Positions 37,532 to 46,650 of a DNA stretch of 64,000 nt are shown here, piece after piece. The stretch is from Rhizobiaceae bacterium (lineage in GTDB: Bacteria; Pseudomonadota; Alphaproteobacteria; Rhizobiales; Rhizobiaceae), in NCBI GenBank assembly GCA_028279875.1, contig JANQMU010000056.1:1-64000 (forward strand). The letters run 5' to 3'. Positions within the stretch are counted from its first letter, which is position 1; each line of letters starts with the position of its first letter. Position numbers and translations under genes: made by a program. The notes under the pieces were generated by a model. It worked only from the letters and a program-made list of their open reading frames with translations, was not told the DNA's origin and did not search any database.

Positions 37532-38950
37532 ATGCGCGCTCGAAAACTCTTTATCGGCCAGAACATCCGAAAGATCCGCAGCGATCTGGGTCTAACACAG
37601 GCTCTTTTCGCCAAGCAGCTTGGCATATCGACCAGCTATCTCAATCAGATCGAGAACAATCAGCGGCACGTCACCGCGCCGGTTCTGCTAGCGCTGGCAG
37701 AGACGTTCTCCGTGGATATCGCCTCATTGTCCGTCAATGACAGCGACCGTCTGCTGGCTGACATGGCGGAAGCCATCGCCGATCCGCTGTTCAAGGGAGA
37801 ACATCCCTCGGCGCAGGATCTGATGCAGGTCACGCAAAATACACCAACGGTGGCGCGGGCTTTCCTCGCCATGCACCAGGCCTTGCGCCGCGCCGGCGAA
37901 CAACTGGCTGAACTGGACGACACGCTGGAACGCGCCGGCGGTCTGACGGAGCCGACACCCTATGAGGAAGTTCGCGATTTTTTCCACTATATCAACAACT
38001 ACGTCCACGAACTTGATCTCTCGGCCGAAACGCTGGCCGGCCAGCTCGCCGCCGCGCCCCGCAGCCGGGTGCGCAGCTTTGCCGATCATCTCGAGCGCCG
38101 GCACCGCGTCCGCGTCACCATCGGCGGCAGCGCCGACAGCCCGGCCATCGTCCGGCGTTTCGATCCGGTATCGCGCGTGCTGTCGCTCAATCCCAGGGCA
38201 GCACCGTCGACCCATGCCTTTCAGATCGCCCACCAGATCGCGCTGCTGGAACATGGCGCCCAGATCGACGAAATCGTCGAAAAGGCGGGCTTTCAGTCGC
38301 ACGACGCGGCCGCCATCTGCCGGATCGGGCTCGCCAACTACTTCGCCGGCAGCACCCTCCTGCCCTATGACGCGTTTTTGAGGGCGGCTGGCGAGTTGCG
38401 ACATGATCTGGAACTGCTGGCCGACCGCTTCGGCGCCAGCACCGAACAGGTCGCCCACCGCCTGAGCACATTGCAGAGACCCGGCCACAAGGGCATCCCC
38501 TTTTTCTTTGCCCGCGTCGATCAGGCCGGCAACATCACCAAGCGGCACTGCGCGACCAAGCTGCAGTTCGCCCGGTTCGGCTCCGCCTGTCCGTTGTGGA
38601 ATGTGCACAGTGCTTTCGGCAACTCGCAAAGGACCCTCAGGCAGTTGGCCGAAACGCCCGACGGCGTGCGCTATCTGTGCCTGGCGACCGAGGTCACCAA
38701 GGCCAGCGGCGGATTTCACGATCCGGTCCAGCGCTACGCCCTGGCTGTCGGCTGCGAGATCCAGCATGCCGGCTCACTGGTCTATGCCGACGATCTCGAT
38801 CTTGAAAGCGAGGCGGCCTTCGAGCCGATCGGCATCTCCTGCCGCATCTGCGAACGCGACAATTGCCACCAGCGCGCTGTGCCGCCACTCAAGCGCAGGC
38901 TGTCCGTCGACCACAATGCGCGCGATACGATCCCCTATTCGTTCGAATAG
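37532..38950 (+). CDS. pccR: Short-chain fatty-acid transcriptional regulator, PccR/ScfR type
   Basis: A 472-residue regulator with an N-terminal XRE helix-turn-helix (IGQNIRKIRSDLGLTQALFAKQLGISTSYLNQIENNQR), a middle IrrE-like domain without its protease motif, and the C-terminal DUF2083 domain, whose cysteines (FGSACPLW and ISCRICERDNCHQRA) are typical of RamB/ScfR/PccR proteins. These sense propionyl-CoA pathway state and control carboxylation of short acyl-CoAs. The ATG at 37532 follows directly on the TTGCAAA repeats without a good ribosome site, suggesting autoregulation at the start. Divergent from pccB. Confidence 0.88.
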   Translation: MRARKLFIGQNIRKIRSDLGLTQALFAKQLGISTSYLNQIENNQRHVTAPVLLALAETFSVDIASLSVNDSDRLLADMAEAIADPLFKGEHPSAQDLMQVTQNTPTVARAFLAMHQALRRAGEQLAELDDTLERAGGLTEPTPYEEVRDFFHYINNYVHELDLSAETLAGQLAAAPRSRVRSFADHLERRHRVRVTIGGSADSPAIVRRFDPVSRVLSLNPRAAPSTHAFQIAHQIALLEHGAQIDEIVEKAGFQSHDAAAICRIGLANYFAGSTLLPYDAFLRAAGELRHDLELLADRFGASTEQVAHRLSTLQRPGHKGIPFFFARVDQAGNITKRHCATKLQFARFGSACPLWNVHSAFGNSQRTLRQLAETPDGVRYLCLATEVTKASGGFHDPVQRYALAVGCEIQHAGSLVYADDLDLESEAAFEPIGISCRICERDNCHQRAVPPLKRRLSVDHNARDTIPYSFE

Positions 38951-38961
38951 GCAATTTCGGC

Positions 38962-41625
38962 TCAGAAATTGAGCGAGATGTCGCGATGATCCGAATTGCA
39001 GCCCGCGACGAACAGCGCAATCTCGCGTGGCAACCGATCCTGCTGGCGCAGCCCGATTGTATCGCGGATCGTTGCTTCGAGGGCAACCAGCGTCGGGCGG
39101 ATATCGGTCGCGGCACGGTCGCGCCACTCGGTTTCCCGATCGACCAGGACGATTGCCTCCTCGAGGTGCTCCGACGCTTTCTCGGGATCCGGTGTCCTGC
39201 CACGCAACGCGCGGCGGGCCTTGGAAAGCAAGGATGATATTTCCCCGGCACCGGCCACACCGCTAAGCGTTCCGGAGACCGTCTTGAATTCTTCCGCAGC
39301 AGCCTTGGAATCGGGATCGTCGACGACTGTGCGAAGCGCCTCGATCCGCGCCCGGCTTGCCGCCACCGCCTCGGATGCATCGATAATGCGAATGATCTCG
39401 ACCAGTTTGGAATAGGCGTCATCGACGTTCCTGCGATAGTCGAGGCGCGCCTTGGCATCGGCCTTCTGCAAATCGGCATAGGCGGCATAGACCGTGTCCC
39501 ATTCGTCCGGAACCTTGGCTTCAAGAGCCTCAATCTGCCGGTAGAGCTCTTCAATTCTTCCTTCAAATCCCTCGCGGCGCTTTGCGGCCGCCTCGTCATC
39601 GCCGCGAGTCCGCGAAAGAAGCGTCTTGTTCTCGTCGAGGGTTCTGGTGATTTTCCGGATATCGTGCTCGAGCTGCCGCACCACCCTGTGAACGGGCCGG
39701 AATTCCGGCGACGCCTCGGCCAGAGCCGCCTCGGTCACGGCGGTCTGTTTGATCAGATCGAAGGTGTTGTCGATCCCGGCCAGCATATCATCCATATCAT
39801 CGCGGATGGCCGCCGGCAGGAATTGCCTGTCCAGCGATCCGGTCGCCTCAACTGCGGTGCGAATTCCCCGCCCGCCCGTATTCAACTGGTCGAATACATA
39901 GTGCTCGAGACAGTACTGCAGCCGGGGATTGCGCGGCGGCGGCGCGGTTTCCGAAAGCAAGGCGATCCGGTTGGGCAGGTAGTTCACAAGCGGCGGCGTC
40001 AGGGCGACGATGAACAGGGCCGCGAGTTGAAGACAGATGAATGCGATCACGCCTTTGTACATGTCGAGCGTGCGAACGGTCGCATCCGCCACACCGCGCA
40101 GATAGAACAGGGCAAACCCGAAAGGCGGGGTGAGAAACGACGTCTGGATGTTCAGCCCGATCATCACGCCCAGCCAGACCGCCGTGATATTGGCACCCGG
40201 ATCGGCCAGCAGAATCGGCGCGACGATGGGGACGACCACCACCGCGATCTCGATGAAATCGAGAAAGAAACCAAGGACGAAGATAACCAGCATCACCACC
40301 AGAAACTGCAGCCAGAAGCCGCCGGGCAGACTGGTCAGGAACTCGCGAACCAGCTCCTCTCCGCCGAACGCACGAAACGCGGCGGTCAGCATGGCCGCGC
40401 CCAGCAGGATGATGAAGACGAGGGACGTGGTCTTGGCGGTTTCGATCATAACCCCGTAGAGGGTGTTGTCGATTTTCAGCGCCCGCCAACCGCTCCAGAC
40501 CAGCGACAGAACGAGGAAGAAAACGGCAATGATGGCCAGCGTGACCCCGATCTGATCGCCTTGCGACGTGATCGATTTCACGTTCACCGGGTAGATGCTG
40601 AGGATCACCGTCAGGGCGAGCATGGAGAGGATCGCCACGATCGCCGGCGTGAATGCGCCCTTCTGTCCCTCCTTCAACCGGTAGCCGGCCATAACAGTCG
40701 CGCCGGCGGCGCCAATAGCACCGGCCTGATTGACGGTCGCGATGCCGCCGATGATCGATCCGAGAACGAGCAGGATCAACGCCAGGGGCGGCACTAGCGT
40801 GACGAAGACCTTCAACGCGAACGCTGCGTTGTATTTGCCGTCATAGGGAACGGAGGGCGCAGCCTTCGGATTGAAGAACGCATAGACCAGGATGAACACC
40901 ATATAGAGCGCAACAAGAAGAAGCCCCGGCAGGAACGCACCGAGAAACATCTCTCCCGCGCTCGTGGCGCCGACCTCGAAGATCGTCGGCATGGAGATCT
41001 CGCCGGTCGCTTCCTTGTAAAGCGCCTTGCGCGCGGTGCCCGCCTGGTCCGCCGCCCCGGCGAGCTGGTCGGCCAGGATGATCAGCACGATGGACGGCGG
41101 GATGATCTGGCCCAGCGTCCCGGACGCGGCGATCGTTCCCGTCGCCAGCGGTTTCGAATAATTGTTCTTCAGCATCGCCGGCAGGGAGATCAGCCCCATC
41201 GCCACCACCGTTGCCCCGACAATGCCGGTGGTCGCGGCCAGCAAGGCGCCGACAAACACCACGGAAATCCCGAGCCCGCCCCGGATCGGCCCGAACAACT
41301 GCGCCATCGTGATCAGAAGGTCCTCGGCGATCCGCGAGCGCTGCAGCATGATCCCCATGAAGATGAACAGGGGGATGGCGATCAGCGTATCGCGCTCCGG
41401 TTCCCAATAGATGCCCCTGAGATTGGTGACCCCGGCGCTCAACCATTGTGCCGGACCGCCATGGACAAAGAAGGCATCGACGTCTCCGGCCAGCAGATAG
41501 CCGCACAGCGCGGCAATGAAGATGGTCAGGATCGCCGAGCCGGGAAGTGCAAAAGCCACCGGATAGCCGGATCCAAGGGCTAGGGCCATCAGCAGGATCA
41601 GGATCAGAAGAAACAGCAATTCCAT
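38962..41625 (-). CDS. TRAP transporter large permease with long C-terminal coiled-coil tail
   Basis: An 887-residue protein. Residues 1 to ~550 are a DctM-type permease (GIVGATVVAMGLISLPAML, GTLGQIIPPSIVLIILADQ, FLDFIEIAVVVVPIVAPIL, NIQTSFLTPPFGFALFYLRG) with an enlarged centre, as in the mannitol/chloroaromatic-type TRAP family. The last ~335 residues are hydrophilic and rich in Glu, Asp, Arg and Ala with heptad-like patterns (DDEAAAKRREGFEGRIEELY), so a cytoplasmic coiled coil is likely. A typical large permease has 425-450 residues. It ends the SBP-small-large operon. The tail's role is unknown. Confidence 0.88.
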   Translation of the reverse strand: MELLFLLILILLMALALGSGYPVAFALPGSAILTIFIAALCGYLLAGDVDAFFVHGGPAQWLSAGVTNLRGIYWEPERDTLIAIPLFIFMGIMLQRSRIAEDLLITMAQLFGPIRGGLGISVVFVGALLAATTGIVGATVVAMGLISLPAMLKNNYSKPLATGTIAASGTLGQIIPPSIVLIILADQLAGAADQAGTARKALYKEATGEISMPTIFEVGATSAGEMFLGAFLPGLLLVALYMVFILVYAFFNPKAAPSVPYDGKYNAAFALKVFVTLVPPLALILLVLGSIIGGIATVNQAGAIGAAGATVMAGYRLKEGQKGAFTPAIVAILSMLALTVILSIYPVNVKSITSQGDQIGVTLAIIAVFFLVLSLVWSGWRALKIDNTLYGVMIETAKTTSLVFIILLGAAMLTAAFRAFGGEELVREFLTSLPGGFWLQFLVVMLVIFVLGFFLDFIEIAVVVVPIVAPILLADPGANITAVWLGVMIGLNIQTSFLTPPFGFALFYLRGVADATVRTLDMYKGVIAFICLQLAALFIVALTPPLVNYLPNRIALLSETAPPPRNPRLQYCLEHYVFDQLNTGGRGIRTAVEATGSLDRQFLPAAIRDDMDDMLAGIDNTFDLIKQTAVTEAALAEASPEFRPVHRVVRQLEHDIRKITRTLDENKTLLSRTRGDDEAAAKRREGFEGRIEELYRQIEALEAKVPDEWDTVYAAYADLQKADAKARLDYRRNVDDAYSKLVEIIRIIDASEAVAASRARIEALRTVVDDPDSKAAAEEFKTVSGTLSGVAGAGEISSLLSKARRALRGRTPDPEKASEHLEEAIVLVDRETEWRDRAATDIRPTLVALEATIRDTIGLRQQDRLPREIALFVAGCNSDHRDISLNF

Positions 41626-41669
41626 GTTCTGTTTGGTCCTATTTGCCCCGGAGGCCGCTGATATTCAGA

Positions 41670-42662
41670 TCAAGCGACCGGAGCCGTGACATGATCCACA
41701 TGGCCTGGTTCGCCGCGCCAATCGGCAACGGCGCTCATCAGATATCCGACAAACTGAACCAGCATCGAAATTGCGAATATGCCGAGGAACGCCGCCATCA
41801 GATATTTCACATACATACCGAAGCCCGATTGCGTGGTTTCGAACGTGAAGACCGGCGCATTGATGATCGACGACTTGCCGGACATGCCGATGATCAGGAT
41901 GGTCCAGCAAAGGACAATGCCCATGGTCAGCGTCCCGATAGCATTCACCGCCCCTTGGGTCTTGCTTTTGAAGCCAGCATAGAACACGTCGACACGGACA
42001 TGCCCTTCCTCGACCAGCGTATAGGCGCTCGCAAACAAGAACAGGGCGCCATACCAAAAACGGACAAGATCGCTCATGAAGGGTTGTTCATACGAGAAGA
42101 CGAAGCGCGAAATCACGATCAGCATCTCGGCCACCACGATCATCAGGGACAGCCACATGAAGCCCAAGGTCCGCGTCAGGGCTGCGATCGCGAAGGAAAG
42201 GACAACCAATGGCATGTGCACATAGGGGCCGCGATAGCGCGACCGCCCCAGGTTCTTGCTCATTTCCTCGCCGACAATCGCCTCAAGAAGGCCCTCCGTG
42301 CGAAGGAATGAAATGCACGCATCGGTCAGACCGATCAGCAGCACGGCCCAGAACGCCGCCCGGATCAGGAAATTGTTCAGCCGGGTGATGCGGTCAGCGT
42401 CGGTTCTCAGATTTGTGTCGCGACTGACGACGACAAACACCAAGGCACAGAAAATGGCGACCGGATAAAGCAGAAACTGCCCCCAGGCCAAGGGACCAAC
42501 CCCGCCGGAAAGCAGCGCCGACCCCGGAAAACCGGCACCGAATGTCAAAAAAACATTCAGGACAAAAATCAGCAGCACCGCCAGATTCACCCATCCGAAC
42601 AGGCGGGTCGCGATCGACCAGCTGCTCTGGGCTCCGCCCGCCGTCATGGGCTCAGTTGCCAT
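41670..42662 (-). CDS. TRAP transporter small permease, long form (DctQ-like)
   Basis: A 330-residue membrane protein, nearly twice the usual DctQ length. The C-terminal half holds the DctQ core (FVFSYEQPFMSDLVRFWYGALF, EEGHVRVDVFYAGF), while the N-terminal half adds about three spans. This long form pairs with long large permeases in the mannitol/chloroaromatic-type TRAP subfamily. The ATG at 42662 follows GGAGGG. It lies between the binding-protein gene, separated by a 13-base-pair hairpin, and the large permease. Confidence 0.88.
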   Translation of the reverse strand: MATEPMTAGGAQSSWSIATRLFGWVNLAVLLIFVLNVFLTFGAGFPGSALLSGGVGPLAWGQFLLYPVAIFCALVFVVVSRDTNLRTDADRITRLNNFLIRAAFWAVLLIGLTDACISFLRTEGLLEAIVGEEMSKNLGRSRYRGPYVHMPLVVLSFAIAALTRTLGFMWLSLMIVVAEMLIVISRFVFSYEQPFMSDLVRFWYGALFLFASAYTLVEEGHVRVDVFYAGFKSKTQGAVNAIGTLTMGIVLCWTILIIGMSGKSSIINAPVFTFETTQSGFGMYVKYLMAAFLGIFAISMLVQFVGYLMSAVADWRGEPGHVDHVTAPVA

Positions 42663-42676
42663 GGCGCCCTCCAGCA

Positions 42677-42707
42677 AAACGGGATGGGAACCAGTCCCAT
42701 CCCGTTT
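42677..42707 (-). other. 13-bp perfect hairpin between TRAP binding-protein and permease genes
   Basis: AAACGGGATGGGA (42677-42689) pairs completely with TCCCATCCCGTTT (42695-42707) around a five-base loop. On the minus strand it is followed by TGCTGG rather than a T-run, so partial termination or 3'-end protection of the binding-protein message is likelier than full termination. Confidence 0.75.
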
Positions 42708-42728
42708 CGATTCACACGATCAACCGGC

Positions 42729-43823
42729 CTACAGTCCCAGCGCCCGGTTTCTCAGATTGGAGTAAGCGACTTCCTGCAACGACTGCCATCCGCCGATCTC
42801 GAGCAGGGCGGTCTGGAACTGGTCGTTGATCTTCTTGGCAAGTGGGCTGTGATCGCGCACTTCTTCAAAGACTTCGGCAGATGCGTCCGCAAACGCGTCA
42901 TAAATGTCTTCCGAGAAGATTTTGACCACGACGCCGTTTTCGTCGACCATGCGCTTCAGATACGCGCCGTTATTGGCGTTCACCTCATCGAACCCTCGGG
43001 TCGATTCTTCGGTCGCGGCGGCTTCAATGACGGCTCGCTCCCAGTCGGTGAGGCCTTCCCACCAGGACTTGTTCATTCCCAGCGAGAGCACACTGCCCGG
43101 CTCATGGAAGCCTGGACCATAGTAGAATTTGGCGACCTCATAGAACTTCATGAAGTAGTCATTATAGGGACCGACCCACTCGGTGGCGTCGATCGCGCCT
43201 GATACCAGATTTTCGTAAATCTGGCCGCCGGGAACGGCAATCGGCGATGCACCGAGTTTCGCCATGACGTCGCCGCCAAGGCCGGGAATGCGCATCTTCA
43301 GGCCCTGGAGATCGTCAACCGAGTTGATCTCCTTGTTGAACCATCCACCCATCTGGGCACCGGTGTTCCCGGCCGCCAGCGCCTTGATGCCGAATTCGCC
43401 GCTGACTTCGTCCCACAGCTCCTGACCGCCGCCGAACCGCAGCCATGCGGTGATTTCGTTGGTGGTCATCCCGAATGGGACAGATGTGAAATAGGCCAGT
43501 CCCGGATGTTTGCCCTTCCAGTAATAGTCGGCGCCGCTGTAGGCCTGGGCATTGCCCGTGGCGGCTTCATCGAAGGAGTCGAACGCGCCGACCCTTTCAT
43601 TGGCAGCAAAATACTGCACATTGATCCGGCCTTCGGACAGTTCGGCAATGCGCGCTGCCAGGCGCTGTTGCGAAATTCCGATGCCCGGGAAATCACGCGG
43701 CCAGGTCGACAGAATCACCATATCTGTCGTGGCCTGCGCGACCGCGGGCGCGGCCAGGGCGGTTGCGACGGTGGCACCAGCGGTTGCCGTGCCGGCGGTT
43801 TTCAGGAATTTACGGCGGTCCAT
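42729..43823 (-). CDS. TRAP transporter substrate-binding protein, TakP-like, Tat signal
   Basis: A 364-residue receptor with a twin-arginine signal (MDRRKFLKTAG ... ALAAPAVAQA). The mature part includes GLKMRIPGLGGDVMAKLGASP and AIDATEWVGPYNDYFMKFYE, the arrangement of the TakP/chloroaromatic-type DctP proteins, of which TakP of Rhodobacter binds 2-oxo acids such as pyruvate and 2-oxobutyrate. The ATG at 43823 is six bases from GGGAGGA; the longer frame is not supported. It is divergent from a histidine kinase that likely senses the same or a related solute. Confidence 0.92.
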   Translation of the reverse strand: MDRRKFLKTAGTATAGATVATALAAPAVAQATTDMVILSTWPRDFPGIGISQQRLAARIAELSEGRINVQYFAANERVGAFDSFDEAATGNAQAYSGADYYWKGKHPGLAYFTSVPFGMTTNEITAWLRFGGGQELWDEVSGEFGIKALAAGNTGAQMGGWFNKEINSVDDLQGLKMRIPGLGGDVMAKLGASPIAVPGGQIYENLVSGAIDATEWVGPYNDYFMKFYEVAKFYYGPGFHEPGSVLSLGMNKSWWEGLTDWERAVIEAAATEESTRGFDEVNANNGAYLKRMVDENGVVVKIFSEDIYDAFADASAEVFEEVRDHSPLAKKINDQFQTALLEIGGWQSLQEVAYSNLRNRALGL

Positions 43824-44084
43824 ATTGTTCCTCCCAGAATTCGGACACACAATATCAATAACGGAAATCAGACCCACCTCGAGGGCCGGGTCAGTCCTCC
43901 TTTCCTTCCGATAGTAAATTGACTCGAATTTCTCAATTGGTGCAAGTGCGTAGCGCATAGGTAGTATTGCGGATTGCGCGCATTGGCGCGTTGCGGGCAG
44001 TGCCGGTGCGCTTGGCCGAAACCTCTGTTAGTCTTCGGCAAAGCGTCCAATCAGGCGTTCATACGGACACACAGGTTTGTCGAC

Positions 44085-45470
44085 ATGAATTTCAGGATCA
44101 AACTGCTCACGATCACCATATTGCCCGTGGTTCTCATTTCGCTGGCCGCGCTGATCCTCATCAATATCCAGTCCCGACAACTCGCTGAGGTCCAGGGCGC
44201 CGCGGTCGAAAAGATGATTCGCGAATCGAAGGAAACGGAGCTGCGCAACTACATCAAAATGGCGCAATCCGCCGTCGAACCGTTTTATCAATGGGACAAT
44301 GTCTCGAAAATACAGGCACAGAAATATGTGTCGGACGTCCTTCAGCAAATGACGTTCGGAGAAGACGGTTATTTCTTCGCCTACAAGGCGGACGGCACCA
44401 ATCTTATTCATCCGCGACAGCCCGAACTGGTCGGCAAGAACTGGATCGACCTCGAGGACTCCCAGGGCAGAAAGGTAATCAGCGACCTGATCGACCTTGG
44501 CCGCCAGGGCGGCGCGTTCTACCAGTATGTGTGGAACAAACCGTCTACCGGGACCGACGCCGAAAAGCTGGGCTACTCGTTCTTTCTCGACAAATGGGAC
44601 TGGATGATCGGGTCGGGGCTCTACATGGACGATATCGCTGCGCAAATCGGCAGCATTCGCGATCAACTCGAGCGAAATGTCGAGCAGACCCAGTGGGTGT
44701 TGATTCTGCTGGCTGTCGGCGCCGTCGCCATAACCGGCGTGCTCTTTGCCATCGTGCAGATCTCGGAGCAGAGGCTGGCGGACATCCGGTTGAAGCAACT
44801 GGCCGCAGGCATTGTCGAGACGCAGGAGAATGAGCGCAAGCGCGTTTCACGCGAGCTGCATGACGGGATTTCCCAGCTCCTGGTGTCGGCGCGCTACAGC
44901 CTGGACCTCGCCCACGCCAATGCCCGCGAAAACAAGGCGATTGCCGAACCGATCGAAAAATCCGCGAACGCGATTTCGACGGCCATCGCCGAAATCCGGC
45001 GCATCTCCATGGCCTTGCGTCCGTCGGTACTGGACGAACTGGGGCTTGCTGCGGCCCTCAAAAGCCTGTGCGATGATTTTGAGGCGCAAACCGGCATAGC
45101 CGTCCACTCCGACATCCAGGCTGTCGGAGACATGCTCGGAGACCGCGAAAAAACGACCTTCTACCGCATCGCCCAGGAAGCGCTGACCAACATCGCCAAA
45201 CATGCGCATGCCTCCGATATCTGGGTCGAGCTCTCGCCTTCCGGAAAAGCCGTCAATCTGGAAATCCGCGACAACGGTGTCGGGCTGATGACGAAATATG
45301 GAAGCGGCCTGGGCATGCGGAACATGCTCGAACGTATCGAGAGCCATGGCGGCCAGCTCAGGAAAACCACCGCGCCAGAGGGCGGCCTGTGCCTGCGGGT
45401 CTCGTTGCAGAAAAACCGCCAGGACGTCGATAACAAGGTGGTGGATCAATGGCCATTGGAAGCCGTCTGA
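44085..45470 (+). CDS. Sensor histidine kinase with single Cache domain (NarL-type partner)
   Basis: A 461-residue kinase: first membrane span about 6-27, periplasmic single-Cache region about 40-195 (FGEDGYFFAYKADGTNLIHP, DWMIGSGLYMDDI), second span about 203-225, then HisKA_3 with H259 in ERKRVSRELHDGISQLL and a HATPase domain (IAQEALTNIAKHAHAS, DNGVGL, GSGLGMRNM). Cache domains of this type bind small organic acids. The ATG at 44085 begins the first span; the frame opens 37 codons earlier without support. It is paired with the response regulator downstream and divergent from the TRAP operon. Confidence 0.92.
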   Translation: MNFRIKLLTITILPVVLISLAALILINIQSRQLAEVQGAAVEKMIRESKETELRNYIKMAQSAVEPFYQWDNVSKIQAQKYVSDVLQQMTFGEDGYFFAYKADGTNLIHPRQPELVGKNWIDLEDSQGRKVISDLIDLGRQGGAFYQYVWNKPSTGTDAEKLGYSFFLDKWDWMIGSGLYMDDIAAQIGSIRDQLERNVEQTQWVLILLAVGAVAITGVLFAIVQISEQRLADIRLKQLAAGIVETQENERKRVSRELHDGISQLLVSARYSLDLAHANARENKAIAEPIEKSANAISTAIAEIRRISMALRPSVLDELGLAAALKSLCDDFEAQTGIAVHSDIQAVGDMLGDREKTTFYRIAQEALTNIAKHAHASDIWVELSPSGKAVNLEIRDNGVGLMTKYGSGLGMRNMLERIESHGGQLRKTTAPEGGLCLRVSLQKNRQDVDNKVVDQWPLEAV

Positions 45471-45730
45471 CAGGTGCCATGGCGGTCCGGCAGGTCATCC
45501 GTGGCCTGTCGCCGACCGCAGCCCCCGGCGAACAGTTGCGTGGCCATGAGCCGGCGCTCACCCTCGCCGGTTTTGCGGTGCCCCTTTTTGCCCGCAAAGC
45601 AGATGGATTCCAATCTGTCGGAGAAACCTGTCGACGGCCCGCCACCTAGACTTTGTGAGGGCTTGCAATCGACCGCCGATTGCCGCTAGTTAATCTCAAA
45701 AGGCATAATAAACGCCGCATAGGGGAGCCA

Positions 45731-46384
45731 ATGCAGTCTGGGAAATCAGACGGCGCACGACTTCGACTTGTCATCGCGGACGATCACGATCTGCTGCGGG
45801 ACGGGATTCGTTCGCGCCTGGCGGACGAGGATTTCGTGGACATTGTCGGCGAGGCGCGAAACGGGCGTGAAGCGGTCGATCTGTGCCTTCAACTGAAGCC
45901 GGATATGGTTCTGCTCGATGTGTCGATGCCCGAGCTCAACGGGCTCGAGGCAGCCCATCTGATCAAAAGGGACCTGCCAGACACGAAGGTGCTGTTTCTC
46001 TCCATCTACGACAACGAGGAATATGTCCGCGAGGCCCTGCGCATCGGAGCCAACGGATTCGTGCTCAAGGACGTATCCAAGGCCGAGATGATCAATGCCA
46101 TAAAATCGGTCGCGCTGGGCGCCACCTATCTCGGACCGCAGGCGGCCGCCTCCCTGGCGAAGCGACCGGCCGCTGCGCAGCCCAGCACCGGCGACTTCGG
46201 ATTGACGAGCCGGGAAAAGGAGGTCCTGGCCGCCGTTTCGAAGGGCCTGACAAACCGCGAAATCGCGCTGCAACTGAACATCAGCGTCCGCACGGTGGAA
46301 AGCCATCGCTTCTCGATCCGCGAAAAGACCGGCGGCGGAAACGCGGTCGCGCTTTCGAAGATTGCCGGGCAACTCGGTCTGTAA
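45731..46384 (+). CDS. NarL/LuxR-family response regulator
   Basis: A 217-residue regulator: receiver domain with the acidic pair in LVIADDHD, phosphoacceptor D63 in VLLDVSMPELNG, and the lysine in FVLKDVS; then a LuxR-type helix-turn-helix (GLTSREKEVLAAVSKGLTNREIALQLNISVRTVESHRFSI). GGGGAG precedes the ATG at 45731. It follows the kinase gene after 260 bases that contain no other gene I can support. By position the pair regulates the divergent TRAP transporter. Confidence 0.93.
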   Translation: MQSGKSDGARLRLVIADDHDLLRDGIRSRLADEDFVDIVGEARNGREAVDLCLQLKPDMVLLDVSMPELNGLEAAHLIKRDLPDTKVLFLSIYDNEEYVREALRIGANGFVLKDVSKAEMINAIKSVALGATYLGPQAAASLAKRPAAAQPSTGDFGLTSREKEVLAAVSKGLTNREIALQLNISVRTVESHRFSIREKTGGGNAVALSKIAGQLGL

Positions 46385-46650
46385 AACGCCCAGAGCATGG
46401 CAACGGCTGCGACCATCCTGTTAATCAATCTGAAAGCATTTCGGCGCACCGTTTTGGTTGGCAAACGGTAAAACCTGCAGCGAAAATGCGACGATAATCG
46501 CCCGAGCCTATTGAAATGCGTGTGAAATAGGGCTCTTATCGATTGCGGAAATATGGCAATCCCGGTCTTTAATGTGGCAGGGCAGACACCGATATGCTGG
46601 CAGAACATGTGTATCATTAACCGGCAGAACTCCGTGGCTTTCGTGGCACA

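Noticed and set aside
45471-45730. Small gene between the histidine kinase and the response regulator
   Set aside because: Open frames of 66-83 codons exist, but none has a ribosome site, a recognisable motif or a plausible composition.
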